This document shows positions 16,880-25,155 of a DNA stretch of 41,609 bases, one piece after another. The notes below the pieces were generated by a model, which was not told the DNA's origin, ran no database searches, and was given only the letters and a program-made list of their open reading frames with translations. A program made the translations under genes and the position numbers. Position 1 is the stretch's first letter, and each line of letters begins with the position of its first letter. Source of the stretch: Candidatus Saccharicenans sp. (GTDB lineage: Bacteria > Acidobacteriota > Aminicenantia > Aminicenantales > Saccharicenantaceae); contig JAOAIU010000056.1 in NCBI GenBank assembly GCA_026414545.1, positions 1 to 41,609 of the forward strand, in the 5' to 3' direction.

Positions 16880-18052
16880 ATGGAAAGAAAATATAAGATT
16901 ACCATTATATTTGTATTTCTCCTGGTGTTCCTGGTATCAGAAGCACTTTCCATCCCGGCTTTCGCCCGCAAGTACAGCCTGAGCTGCAAGGTCTGTCATA
17001 CTCCTTTTCCCAAGCTCAAACCCTACGGCGACGATTTCATGAACAACGGCTATGTTATCAAGGACAAAGAAACGCCACGCTACTATGTTGACACGGGGGA
17101 TGGTCTGCTTTCCCTCCTCCGGGAACTGCCCATAGCCATACGTTTCGAGGGCTTCCTGTCCCTGAACAATAGCAACAACAAGAAGCTGGATTTTGCCGCC
17201 CCCTTCCTGATAAAGCTTCTTTCAGGGGGAGAGATAACCCGACACCTCTCCTACTACTTCTACTTCTTCTTTACCGAAAAGGGCGAGGTGGCCGGCCTGG
17301 AAGATGCTTTTGTCATGGTAAACAATCTCTTCAACAAGGAACTGGATGTCTACGTCGGCCAGTTCCAGGTTTCCGACCCCCTGTTCAAGCGCGAGTTGCG
17401 CCTGATGTATGAAGATTACAAAATTTACAGCACCAAGGTGGGCCAGGCCCGGCCCGACCTGACCTACGACCGCGGACTCATGTTCACCTACAGCTTCAAG
17501 AAAGGTCCGGACCTCTGCCTGGAAATCATAAACGGGCTCGGTTTGCGCCCGGCCGATGACCTGGATACCTTTGACACCGACAAGTACAAGAATTTTCTGC
17601 TGCGGGTTTCCCAGGACATAACTGACTCGGTGCGGCTGGGAGCTTTCGGCTATTCCGGAAAAGAGAGGCAGGGAGACGCGGTCAACAGCCTCTGGATGCT
17701 GGGGGGCGACCTGACTCTATCCAGCCCCAAGCTGGAACTCAATGTGCAATATGTGGAACGTCGCGACAACAATCCCTACTTCTACATCCTGACCCCGGAA
17801 AAAGTATCGACCCGAGGTGGTTTTGCCGAATTGCTCTACTTTCCAAAAGGTGACGATTCCCGCTGGTACGCAGCTGGAATATTCAACTGGGTCGATTCAG
17901 AGCAGCCGGACATCAAGTACACTTCGGTCGGAGTTCACTATGGTTATTTGCTGAGGCGAAACATGCGAGCCACTGTCGAGGGCACCTATGTTTTCAAGAG
18001 CGAGCTGCCGAAGCACTTTCGACTGGGTGTGGGCTTGATCACTGCCTACTGA
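16880..18052 (+). CDS. One-haem outer-membrane beta-barrel protein
   Basis: About 390 residues from the ATG at 16880, preferred over a GTG at 16874 because AAGGAGG (16868-16874) would overlap the GTG and suits the ATG. A signal peptide ends near 'IPAFA' (residue 29), and a single haem motif CKVCH follows at 36-40 in 'FPKLKPYGDDFMNNGY'. The remainder alternates polar and aromatic residues in strand-like blocks and ends in a strand typical of outer-membrane barrels. Similar N-terminal-haem barrels are widespread beside multihaem cytochromes. With the gene 38 bases upstream it could form a porin-cytochrome conduit; whether the barrel encloses the cytochrome is not shown by sequence. Confidence 0.75.
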   Translation: MERKYKITIIFVFLLVFLVSEALSIPAFARKYSLSCKVCHTPFPKLKPYGDDFMNNGYVIKDKETPRYYVDTGDGLLSLLRELPIAIRFEGFLSLNNSNNKKLDFAAPFLIKLLSGGEITRHLSYYFYFFFTEKGEVAGLEDAFVMVNNLFNKELDVYVGQFQVSDPLFKRELRLMYEDYKIYSTKVGQARPDLTYDRGLMFTYSFKKGPDLCLEIINGLGLRPADDLDTFDTDKYKNFLLRVSQDITDSVRLGAFGYSGKERQGDAVNSLWMLGGDLTLSSPKLELNVQYVERRDNNPYFYILTPEKVSTRGGFAELLYFPKGDDSRWYAAGIFNWVDSEQPDIKYTSVGVHYGYLLRRNMRATVEGTYVFKSELPKHFRLGVGLITAY

Positions 18053-18257
18053 CCCGCTGACCGCCGGTTCAAGAATCAACTATTTTGCACTGCGATATTT
18101 AGCGACTGAAAGAAACAAGGTCAAAAGCTTCTGGTTGATTCTTAGTGGGCAAACTTCTGTCTTTAACTCCCGGTTTTGCGGACCAGAAAAAACCGGTCAG
18201 GCATCAGCCTCCAGACAGCCCAGCTGAGTTTTATGTCAATTCAGGCGGGGCAAGAAA

Positions 18258-20414
18258 TCAGCTCAAGGGATTGCTGGGCGTGCCACTCATGTTGGCTAGC
18301 TTTTCAATCTTATCGCTTATGCCCCGGTAGGTCGGGTTCCAGCTCTGAATTTCACGGTAGATGGACAGGGCCCGCTCCACGTCTCCGGCCAGCTCCACGA
18401 TCAGGCCCAGGTCATACATCAGGGCAAAGTACTGGTCAGACCCCGGAGCTACCAGCTTGATGGCCCGGTTCATCCAGCGTTCGGCCTCTTCCATGTTGCC
18501 CTTCAGCCGGTGGCAATTGCTGATCAGGTTCAGGCATTCCAGCAACTGGTTCTTATCCCTGGAAGCAAGGTTAAATTCTTCTATGGCTTCATCCAGCAGC
18601 CCCTGTTCCATGAAAGCCAGCCCCAGCTGCATGTGAATTTGAAAATCTTCCTCGGGTATCTTATCCCTGATTCCCTTCCGGAAATCGCTGACGATGCTGC
18701 TCAACTCTTTTTCGAACTGAATGGTCACGCCCTTTTTCTGTCGTAGATATATGGCCGATATTATAGCCAGCTCGGCTCTGATGTTTTCATAGAGGTCATA
18801 ATATTTTTTTTCCCGGCCGTCGGAGCTGATGATGGGCGCGATGCCCGTATCCCTGAAGATATCCAGAGGATTAACCTTTTCCTCCCCGAGAATCTGTTCC
18901 TCAAAGGGAAGCCCGGTTCTCATGGTTTCTTTTTCCTGGGCTTTGCCCTTAGCCGGCCGGATTACCTGGGTCTCGATGACCGTAGCTTTTTCCACCTTCT
19001 TGATCAGCTCTGATTCACTAAGCTGGGTTTTCAGGCTGTCTATGTAATTAAGCTTTTGCTTTATCAGAGGGTCGTTTGGGTATTTCAACAATAACCCCTC
19101 AACCACCCGCCGGGCCAGACGGGCCAGTCCTTCCTGAATATAGACATCAGCCTGGGCCAGGCCAGCCTGAATTTCTTCTTCCTGTTCCCGGGAAGGAACC
19201 CAGGTGTCGTAGGTGGCTTCTTCTTCATCCCCCAGCAACAGCTCTTTTTTCAGCTCTCGGTATTCTATGGCCAGCTTGTCGTCGGATGGCTTGAGTTTCA
19301 GCAGCTCGGCGTAATAGGAAATCATCCGGGATTTTTCACCGATCCTCTTGAGCTCGGACAGGATGGCCCGGTCCACCTGTTCCAGCCGCCGGGCATCCTT
19401 GCTTTCCCGGAAAATGGCCGCTAATTTTTCCATCGAGGGCAGGTGGTCCTTGCGCACAGTCAGGATTAAGCCGATCAGGCCAATGGCCTTATCTTCTTTC
19501 CTTTTCTTAAGATAACTGTCAATCAGTGGCTCAAAATACTCGAAAGCCCGGTCCACGTCGCCCTGTCCCAGGTTAATCCTGCCCAGCTTATACCTGGCGT
19601 TGACGTTCAGCGGGTAGAAGTTAAGTATCTCGGTAAAAACTTCCTTGGCCGCCTCAAACTTGCCTTCCTCAAAATAGACGTTGCCCAGGAAGGTCAGGGC
19701 CTCCAGGTCGTGCGGGTTTTTCTCCATGGCCGCCCTGGCCAGCTCCATGGCTTCTTCAGCCTGGCCTTTGAGCCTCAGCACCTGGGCCAGTTTCAGGCTG
19801 GCCCGGGGGTTGTCGGGATTGAGCTTCCTGGCTTCGACCAGAATCTTGTGGGCTTCATCCACCCGGCCGCCTTCCAGCTTCAAATCGGCCGCTTCCAGCA
19901 GCTCATTGACCGCTCGCTCGGGCCGTCCGTCAAGCTTATACAGGGCGGCTAGCTGCATCCTGGCATTGAGGTCATCCCGGTCCAGCCGGACTACCTTTTC
20001 ATAAAGCTCTATGGCTTCGTCGACCCGCTTGGCCCTCAGGTAAATCTCGGCCACTCTGAGGTATTCCCTCTTGGCTTCAGCCGTAAAGCCCTGGCGGGTA
20101 TAGAGGTCGGCCATTTCTATGAAATAAGCGGGATTCTCAGGGTTCAGCCGGCAAATTTTTTTCAGGATGGCCAGAGCCTGGGAGTACTGAGTCTTTTTTT
20201 CGTATTCAACCGCTACCTTCTCAAAGGCCTTGATGGCTCTTTCTGTTTGCCCCAGCCTGACATACAGGTCGCCAACGATATTATTTATGCTGACGTCCGC
20301 CGGGTCTTCATCTAGCAGTTTCTCGTATTCGATGATAGCTTCCCGCAGCTTGCCGGCCCGGACCAGCCTTTCGGCCTGCTCGATGATTTTTATCCGGTCG
20401 TACTTGCCGTTCAT
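18258..20414 (-). CDS. Large TPR-repeat protein, translationally coupled to rnhB
   Basis: A 718-residue soluble protein without signal peptide or membrane segment. The N-terminal 330 residues are a regular array of tetratricopeptide repeats ('AIIEYEKLLDEDPADVSINNIVGDLYVRLG' type units, each with the conserved small and aromatic positions). A charged linker follows (about 390-500), then more TPR units near the C-terminus. Such proteins are scaffolds for protein complexes. Its ATG overlaps the rnhB stop codon as ATGA at 20411-20414, so it is the last gene of the ribosomal protein operon. I do not recognise a characterised homologue; the fixed place after rnhB suggests a cytoplasmic role, but none can be named. 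Confidence 0.85.
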   Translation of the reverse strand: MNGKYDRIKIIEQAERLVRAGKLREAIIEYEKLLDEDPADVSINNIVGDLYVRLGQTERAIKAFEKVAVEYEKKTQYSQALAILKKICRLNPENPAYFIEMADLYTRQGFTAEAKREYLRVAEIYLRAKRVDEAIELYEKVVRLDRDDLNARMQLAALYKLDGRPERAVNELLEAADLKLEGGRVDEAHKILVEARKLNPDNPRASLKLAQVLRLKGQAEEAMELARAAMEKNPHDLEALTFLGNVYFEEGKFEAAKEVFTEILNFYPLNVNARYKLGRINLGQGDVDRAFEYFEPLIDSYLKKRKEDKAIGLIGLILTVRKDHLPSMEKLAAIFRESKDARRLEQVDRAILSELKRIGEKSRMISYYAELLKLKPSDDKLAIEYRELKKELLLGDEEEATYDTWVPSREQEEEIQAGLAQADVYIQEGLARLARRVVEGLLLKYPNDPLIKQKLNYIDSLKTQLSESELIKKVEKATVIETQVIRPAKGKAQEKETMRTGLPFEEQILGEEKVNPLDIFRDTGIAPIISSDGREKKYYDLYENIRAELAIISAIYLRQKKGVTIQFEKELSSIVSDFRKGIRDKIPEEDFQIHMQLGLAFMEQGLLDEAIEEFNLASRDKNQLLECLNLISNCHRLKGNMEEAERWMNRAIKLVAPGSDQYFALMYDLGLIVELAGDVERALSIYREIQSWNPTYRGISDKIEKLANMSGTPSNPLS

Positions 20415-21043
20415 TTTATGAGCACTCTTTCTCGGTACAGCCTGAAGCTCCTGCGGTGCAGGGCACAGGGACCGTTTTTCTCCAGGGCCTGAAAATGCTC
20501 TTCGGTGGCATAACCCCGGTTCCGGCCGAGCTGGTAGGCCGGAAATATCCCGTCCAGAACGTCCATCAGCTCGTCCCGGAAAACCTTGGCCACTATCGAG
20601 GCTGCAGCAATAGAGAAAATTTTCCTGTCTCCTTGCGGCACCGCCATCTGAAAATAATCTATACCTTTCAGGGGATGGCCGTCAACTAAAATTGCATCAG
20701 GCTTGAGACTCAGGTCTTCCAGAGCCCGGACCATAGCCAGCTGGCTGGCCCGGTAAATGTTCAGCCTGTCTATCTCTAGGTGGCTGGCATAGCCCACACC
20801 CAGGTCGGCCACCGCTTCCAGGATTTTTCTGGAAAGCTCCAGTCTTTTAGTCGGAGAAAGGAGCTTAGAATCCATAACCTGGCCGGCCCAGGCCGGTCTT
20901 TTTTTAAGGAAAAAATCGGGCCTGAACATTACGGCCACGGCCACCACCGGTCCGAACAGCGAACCCCGACCCACTTCATCCAGACCTGCCAGGTGCCTCC
21001 GGCCCTCCTGCATCAGGGTTTTTTCAGTCTTAAACCCGATCAT
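20411..21043 (-). CDS. rnhB: Ribonuclease HII
   Basis: A 210-residue enzyme that cuts the RNA strand of RNA-DNA hybrids and removes single ribonucleotides from DNA. The N-terminal active site reads GLDEVGRG near residues 20-27 (usually DEAGRG), with 'DSKLLSPTKR', 'ILVDG' and 'SIAAASIVAKVFRDELMD' supplying the other conserved acidic residues. Length is normal. No clear ribosome binding site precedes the ATG at 21043; TATAAA lies nine bases upstream, so a local, nearly leaderless transcript is possible. It follows rplS, its usual neighbour, and overlaps the TPR gene by four bases. Confidence 0.95.
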   Translation of the reverse strand: MIGFKTEKTLMQEGRRHLAGLDEVGRGSLFGPVVAVAVMFRPDFFLKKRPAWAGQVMDSKLLSPTKRLELSRKILEAVADLGVGYASHLEIDRLNIYRASQLAMVRALEDLSLKPDAILVDGHPLKGIDYFQMAVPQGDRKIFSIAAASIVAKVFRDELMDVLDGIFPAYQLGRNRGYATEEHFQALEKNGPCALHRRSFRLYRERVLIK

Positions 21044-21132
21044 CAGGGATATTTTATAAGATTTTGCCCTTCCGGTCGACAGCAGAGTGGTAGTTTCAAT
21101 TTTTAAGGGGATTAATGGCCGAGCAGCAAGGC

Positions 21133-21480
21133 TTACTGCTGCTCTTCCTTTAACTTGGCTGCTTTGCCCTTAAGCTGGCGCAGATAATAGAGTTTGGCCC
21201 GCCGGACCTTGCCGTGGCGGACAACTTCCACCTTTTTAACCATTTTGGAGTGCAGCGGGAAAATTCTCTCCACCCCGATCCCGTAGGAAACTTTCCTGAC
21301 GGTAAAGGTGGCGCCCAGGCCTGAACCTCTCCTGGCAATGACATCGCCCTTGAAGATCTGGATCCTTTCTTTGTCACCTTCCCTGATCAGAACGTGAACT
21401 TTTACTGTGTCGCCAACCCGGAAAGGTTCTATATCCTGGCGCATATGCTTTTCTTCAACCGTTCTTACTAAGTTGCTCAT
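21133..21480 (-). CDS. rplS: 50S ribosomal protein L19
   Basis: A 115-residue ribosomal protein at the 30S-50S interface. '[35 protein letters not shown]' and the C-terminal '[23 protein letters not shown]' match the family along its whole length. The ATG overlaps the trmD stop codon as ATGA (21477-21480), and GGAAAG lies upstream inside trmD. This is the standard position after trmD. Confidence 0.98.
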   Translation of the reverse strand: MSNLVRTVEEKHMRQDIEPFRVGDTVKVHVLIREGDKERIQIFKGDVIARRGSGLGATFTVRKVSYGIGVERIFPLHSKMVKKVEVVRHGKVRRAKLYYLRQLKGKAAKLKEEQQ

Positions 21481-22214
21481 GAGTCTTTCCTTTCTTTCTT
21501 TATTTCTTCAAGGAGTTCCTCTTCTTCCGAGGACAGCTGCCTTGATTCCAGCAAATCTGGCCTGCGGGCCAGAGTTTTTTCCAGAGCTTTCTTCAACCGC
21601 CAGCGGGCAATTTTCTTGTGGTCTCCGGAAAACAGAACCGATGGCACCCGGTAACCGCGATATTCCCGCGGCCTGGTGTACTGGGGAAAATCCAGCAGGC
21701 CGGCCGTAAACGAATCGTGGCGGACCGACTCCTCCTTGCCGACCACTCCGGGCACGAACCGGGAAACGGCCTCAACCACCACGGCTGCGGCCAGTTCGCC
21801 CCCGGTCAGCACATAATCCCCGATCGAAATTTCCCTGTCCACCAGGTGTTCGACCACTCTTTCATCAACTCCTTCGTACCGGCCGCAGATCAGGATAACC
21901 TGCCGGTAGCCAGCCAGCTTTTCAGCCAGCCGCGAATCAAATCTCTCTCCCTGAGGAGTCAGCAGGCAGGTGACGGACTCCACCGGCTCCCTGATGGCTT
22001 CCACTGCTCTGAAAATGGGCTCCGGTTTAAGTACCATGCCTTCCAAACCTCCGTACGGCCGGTCATCTACCTGACGGTGTTTATCCGTCGTATAATCCCT
22101 GAGGTCGTGTACCCTGACCTGCAGTATTCCTTTTTCCACGGCCTTTTTTAACACTCCGGCCGTTAGCAGGCTTTCCAACAGGCCCGGGAAGATGGTTATG
22201 ATATCAAACCTCAT
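21477..22214 (-). CDS. trmD: tRNA (guanine-37-N1)-methyltransferase
   Basis: A 245-residue SPOUT-class enzyme that methylates G37 next to the anticodon and prevents frameshifting. The deep trefoil-knot region is plain: '[13 protein letters not shown]', '[16 protein letters not shown]', then '[26 protein letters not shown]'. Length is standard. It overlaps rimM upstream by 11 bases and rplS downstream by four, consistent with a single translationally coupled operon. Confidence 0.98.
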   Translation of the reverse strand: MRFDIITIFPGLLESLLTAGVLKKAVEKGILQVRVHDLRDYTTDKHRQVDDRPYGGLEGMVLKPEPIFRAVEAIREPVESVTCLLTPQGERFDSRLAEKLAGYRQVILICGRYEGVDERVVEHLVDREISIGDYVLTGGELAAAVVVEAVSRFVPGVVGKEESVRHDSFTAGLLDFPQYTRPREYRGYRVPSVLFSGDHKKIARWRLKKALEKTLARRPDLLESRQLSSEEEELLEEIKKERKDS

Positions 22215-22725
22215 TTAATTCCAGTAAGCCCTCCGGCGGGTCGATCAAAATTTTACCCGAAGCCGGGTCGATCCGCCGACAGATGGCCTCGACCAACGGT
22301 ATTTCAATTTTTTTTCCGCTGGATTCTACCACCAGGAGGCTGGTCTGGCCCAAAGTGATCAGCTCCACCACCCGTCCCAGCTCCCGGCCATCCAGCGTTT
22401 CCACCTGGCATCCCAGCAACTGGAAATCATAATAGTGTCCGTTCTCCAGCGCTGGAAAATCCTCGGGCCTGGCCAGAATTTCACGCCCTCTCAGGGCTTC
22501 AGCTTCTCTCAGGCTATTTATGCCCTTTAACCTTAAAAAAGGGGAATTACGGGCAATCTTAAAACTCTCTACCTCATAGTCCCTTAATTCCCCTTCTGAT
22601 TCGATATAAATTGTCTTGAAGAATGGCTCTCCCCAGCTCTTCTGGTAGAGCCTGATTTTCAGGGTACCATCCTTCCCTTCACTCCGGATTATCCGACCGA
22701 TGGAGACCAGCTCAACCTTTTTCAA
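22204..22725 (-). CDS. rimM: Ribosome maturation factor RimM
   Basis: A 173-residue factor needed for 30S maturation; it binds ribosomal protein S19. The N-terminal barrel opens with '[20 protein letters not shown]' and the PRC-barrel C-terminal half has '[22 protein letters not shown]' and '[14 protein letters not shown]', all typical. The apparent start is TTG at 22725, inside the end of khpA (14-base overlap), with only a weak GGAAA upstream, so translation is probably coupled to khpA. Confidence 0.95.
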   Translation of the reverse strand: MKKVELVSIGRIIRSEGKDGTLKIRLYQKSWGEPFFKTIYIESEGELRDYEVESFKIARNSPFLRLKGINSLREAEALRGREILARPEDFPALENGHYYDFQLLGCQVETLDGRELGRVVELITLGQTSLLVVESSGKKIEIPLVEAICRRIDPASGKILIDPPEGLLELNEV

Positions 22726-22948
22726 TGATTTCCAGGTTGAATCTCCGTTTCATTTTCATTCCGGCAGCACCCAGGATAACCCGGATGGCTCGGGCAGTCC
22801 GGCCCTGCTTTCCGATCACCTTTCCCAGATCTTCAGGAGCAACCTTGAGCTCCAGGATGGTGGTCTGTTCCCCTTCAAGCTGGGAAACCTGCACCTTGTC
22901 CGGATTGTCGACCAGTGACTTGGCAATCATTTCAACCAGTTCTTTCAC
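22712..22948 (-). CDS. khpA: KH-domain RNA-binding protein KhpA
   Basis: A 78-residue protein that is essentially one KH domain. The RNA-binding GxxG loop is 'GKQG' within '[19 protein letters not shown]'. KhpA forms a dimer with KhpB/Jag in many bacteria and binds many transcripts. Its place between rpsP and rimM is the conserved arrangement. A GGAGGTCAC sequence lies just before the ATG. Confidence 0.95.
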   Translation of the reverse strand: MKELVEMIAKSLVDNPDKVQVSQLEGEQTTILELKVAPEDLGKVIGKQGRTARAIRVILGAAGMKMKRRFNLEIIEKG

Positions 22949-22959
22949 AGTGACCTCCT

Positions 22960-23226
22960 TTAAGACAAAGAATCTTGGGTTGATTTTCTACCCTTAACTG
23001 CTCTATTTATCAGCGAATTGACGGTTTCGGAAGGCTGAGCTCCCTTTTTTAGCCAGTAATCCACCTTATCAAGGTCGATCTTGAATTCCAGGGGTTCGGT
23101 CCGGGGATTGTAATAGCCCAGGGTGTCGAGTGTCCGACTCTGCCGGGCCCTTCTGGAATCAATGGCCACGATCCGGTAGGAGGGCTTTTTCCGTGCTCCA
23201 AATCTGATCAGTCGCAATTTAATCAT
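22960..23226 (-). CDS. rpsP: 30S ribosomal protein S16
   Basis: An 88-residue ribosomal protein. '[30 protein letters not shown]' at the N-terminus followed by '[34 protein letters not shown]' is diagnostic. It is the first gene of the operon, about 90 bases downstream of a good promoter, with GAAGGTGAG ahead of the ATG at 23226. Confidence 0.98.
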   Translation of the reverse strand: MIKLRLIRFGARKKPSYRIVAIDSRRARQSRTLDTLGYYNPRTEPLEFKIDLDKVDYWLKKGAQPSETVNSLINRAVKGRKSTQDSLS

Positions 23227-23320
23227 GGTCTGCTTCTCACCTTCAATAAAAATAGGCTAAAATATTAACCAAAAAAGCCAAAATAGTCAACTTTGACCCA
23301 CGTTTGCGGGGCCTGACCTC

Positions 23321-23350
23321 ATTATAGCCCGGCAGAATCCCCTTTTTCAA
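23321..23350 (-). promoter_or_regulatory. Promoter of the rpsP operon
   Basis: On the minus strand TTGAAA (23350-23345) and TATAAT (23326-23321) stand 18 bases apart. RNA would begin near 23314, giving a leader of about 87 bases before rpsP. Its -35 box lies only seven bases from that of the divergent operon. Confidence 0.75.
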
Positions 23351-23357
23351 TACATTC

Positions 23358-23386
23358 TTGACAGGGAACGGCAGTTGACGTTTAAT
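23358..23386 (+). promoter_or_regulatory. Promoter of the three-gene unknown operon
   Basis: A perfect -35 box TTGACA (23358-23363) and TTTAAT (23381-23386) are 17 bases apart. RNA would begin near 23393, with a 27-base leader carrying GAGG ahead of the TTG at 23420. It is back to back with the rpsP promoter. Confidence 0.75.
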
Positions 23387-23419
23387 TAGGGAGAGTTTTA
23401 TTTTTTTGAGGCAGGCAGG

Positions 23420-24472
23420 TTGGCCGAGGAACGGAAGATTCTTCTCAGGCTCCTTCAAATAATAAATAACAACTATACCGAGTCGGACCTGGAAAGCCTG
23501 ATCATGTCAATGGTCCGCCTACTCCTTCCCCTTATCAGGAAACAGAGCGGATTATACCTTAGGTTGGCCGGCTACCAACCCAGGGATATTGCCCTGTTAA
23601 CCATCTCCCCCCTGTTCATCAGGAACAGGCAGGGCAGGTTCCCGGTCCTGGAAAAGCTTTTCAACTGGAAAATTGTCGAGAAGTTCATGGTCGCCAGGGA
23701 AACTGACTTCAGACGCTACCTGAAGAATATACTGGCCCGTCGCCTGAAACAAACTTTCTACTACCTGAGCAGCGAAATCCAGCCGGAAAGAAACAAGATT
23801 AAGAGGGAAATTCTCTATGCCCTGAAAAAGCTTCCCGGCTGCCGCATAAACAGAGAAAACGGCCGGACGTTGATAACCATCGGGCCAGACCGCCCGGGAA
23901 AAACGGGGCTAAAACTGTTGACAGCTATTCAGTCCGAACGATTGCTCGAAATCTGCCTCAGCCAGGGACTCGGTGGTCTTCAGGTCCCCAAGTTTTTTAA
24001 GAAACTGGTTGAGGTTTTATCAGAACAGAAAGTAACCGCCGAAATCCCCTTGAACACCTTGCTGGAAGCGTACATTGAAACCCAGAAAAACTACCTCCTG
24101 GCTGAAGCCGGGAATGGTCTGGTTACCTGGACCAGGCCCGAGACCGGAACATTAATTACGGATTTAAATAGCTGGCTGGAAGAGTTAAGAGCCAGGAATA
24201 CTCAGCTTCTCAACCGTTACCTGGCCAGGAACAAGATCGACAAAAAAGAAATGGAAGCTTACACCAAGGCCCTGAACGACCTGCTTCAGGACTGGCAAGA
24301 AGGCGGCCAGGAAAAATCACTTTTTACCTACCTGAAGAAATATGCCCCGGAGATATCGTCGGAAGAATACCGGAGAGAAAAGAGAAAAATACTTGAATAC
24401 CTGGTCAAAACCTCCAGGGACTTCCTCAAGACTAAACTCCATGAACAACAGGCAACAGCGGGGGGAATATGA
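23420..24472 (+). CDS. Uncharacterised helical protein with weak sigma-70 region 2 resemblance
   Basis: A 350-residue, strongly charged, mostly helical cytoplasmic protein starting at TTG with GAGGCAGG upstream. I do not recognise the family with confidence. Residues about 50-120 recall sigma-70 region 2: 'GYQPRDIALLTISPLFIRN' in place of the core-binding helix and 'TDFRRYLKNILARRLKQTF' in place of the 'F..YL..I.RNRLID' helix. A short strand pair ('GRTLITIGPDRPG') and further helices follow; no region 4 helix-turn-helix is obvious. It is the first gene of a tight operon: its stop overlaps the next start as ATGA (24469-24472). It could be a divergent sigma factor, a sigma-derived adaptor, or unrelated. 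The sigma reading is a hypothesis only. Confidence 0.7.
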   Translation: MAEERKILLRLLQIINNNYTESDLESLIMSMVRLLLPLIRKQSGLYLRLAGYQPRDIALLTISPLFIRNRQGRFPVLEKLFNWKIVEKFMVARETDFRRYLKNILARRLKQTFYYLSSEIQPERNKIKREILYALKKLPGCRINRENGRTLITIGPDRPGKTGLKLLTAIQSERLLEICLSQGLGGLQVPKFFKKLVEVLSEQKVTAEIPLNTLLEAYIETQKNYLLAEAGNGLVTWTRPETGTLITDLNSWLEELRARNTQLLNRYLARNKIDKKEMEAYTKALNDLLQDWQEGGQEKSLFTYLKKYAPEISSEEYRREKRKILEYLVKTSRDFLKTKLHEQQATAGGI

Positions 24473-25155
24473 CGGACCGAAATTCAAAACGGGATGCAGA
24501 CCAGGAACTTAAGGACTTTTGTTCCGAGATAACCAGGCCGCCGGTTTTCCAGAACAGGATAAAGCTATTTCACCATCTCAGCCAGGTATCGCCATTCCCT
24601 CATCTGGTAGGCTTCAGCGGCCTACCCTCCTATGAGATTTATGCGGAAAAAAGAGCATTCATCTCATCCGACCACAGCTTCCTTCTTAGAATTCTTCACG
24701 ACCATCTGAGCGGACGTCTGGAAGCCCACCTTCTCCATCCCCTGGAACATAAGTACCGCTATGCCTTCATCCTGCTGGAAAGTTTGAACCGGGAATTCCT
24801 GACTGACCTTCACGGCTGGACTACCCTGGGCCAGATTGACGAAGAGCGTTCGCTGGCTTCTGTCTCCGTCTGCCCCCCCTCGGCAGTATTCGAGCTGAAG
24901 CGAGGCCAAGAGCCGGTTCAAATTTATGCCGAGGAGAGGCTGGCGGGCTGCCAGTTGAAAACCGAGTTCTTTTCGGTCGGGCCTCAATTGACCCTGAAAG
25001 TTCAGCTGGTTAACCTGGCGGAGGCTGGGGAAATAAAAAGGATGGTCCTGGTAATCGACGGCGGGGAAACCCTGATTGCCGTCCCCCAGAAAGACCTGGT
25101 TTTTTACGAGCTGCCAGAGGGAGCCCAAACTTTAAGAATTTATCTGTATGAATAG
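24469..25155 (+). CDS. Uncharacterised cytoplasmic protein, middle gene of the unknown operon
   Basis: A 228-residue protein with no signal peptide or membrane segment. The first half is mixed helix ('FQNRIKLFHHLSQVSPFPHLVGFSGLPSYE'), and the second half is rich in beta strands ('PQLTLKVQLVNLAEAGEIKRMVLVIDGGETLIAVPQ'), ending in 'LRIYLYE'. I recognise no family. It overlaps the upstream gene by four bases and the downstream membrane protein gene by eight, so all three are translated together and probably act as one unit. An adaptor between the first and third products is a reasonable guess, not shown by sequence. Confidence 0.75.
   Translation: MTDRNSKRDADQELKDFCSEITRPPVFQNRIKLFHHLSQVSPFPHLVGFSGLPSYEIYAEKRAFISSDHSFLLRILHDHLSGRLEAHLLHPLEHKYRYAFILLESLNREFLTDLHGWTTLGQIDEERSLASVSVCPPSAVFELKRGQEPVQIYAEERLAGCQLKTEFFSVGPQLTLKVQLVNLAEAGEIKRMVLVIDGGETLIAVPQKDLVFYELPEGAQTLRIYLYE

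Noticed and set aside
21121-21144. Perfect 8-bp hairpin GAGCAGCA/TGCTGCTC at the rplS stop codon
   Set aside because: Considered as a terminator before rnhB, but no T run follows on the minus strand, and the repeat partly reflects the Glu-Gln-rich codons of the L19 C-terminus.
23243-23458. 71-codon leftward open frame ahead of rpsP
   Set aside because: It covers both divergent promoters and the start of the next gene; no ribosome binding site or family features.
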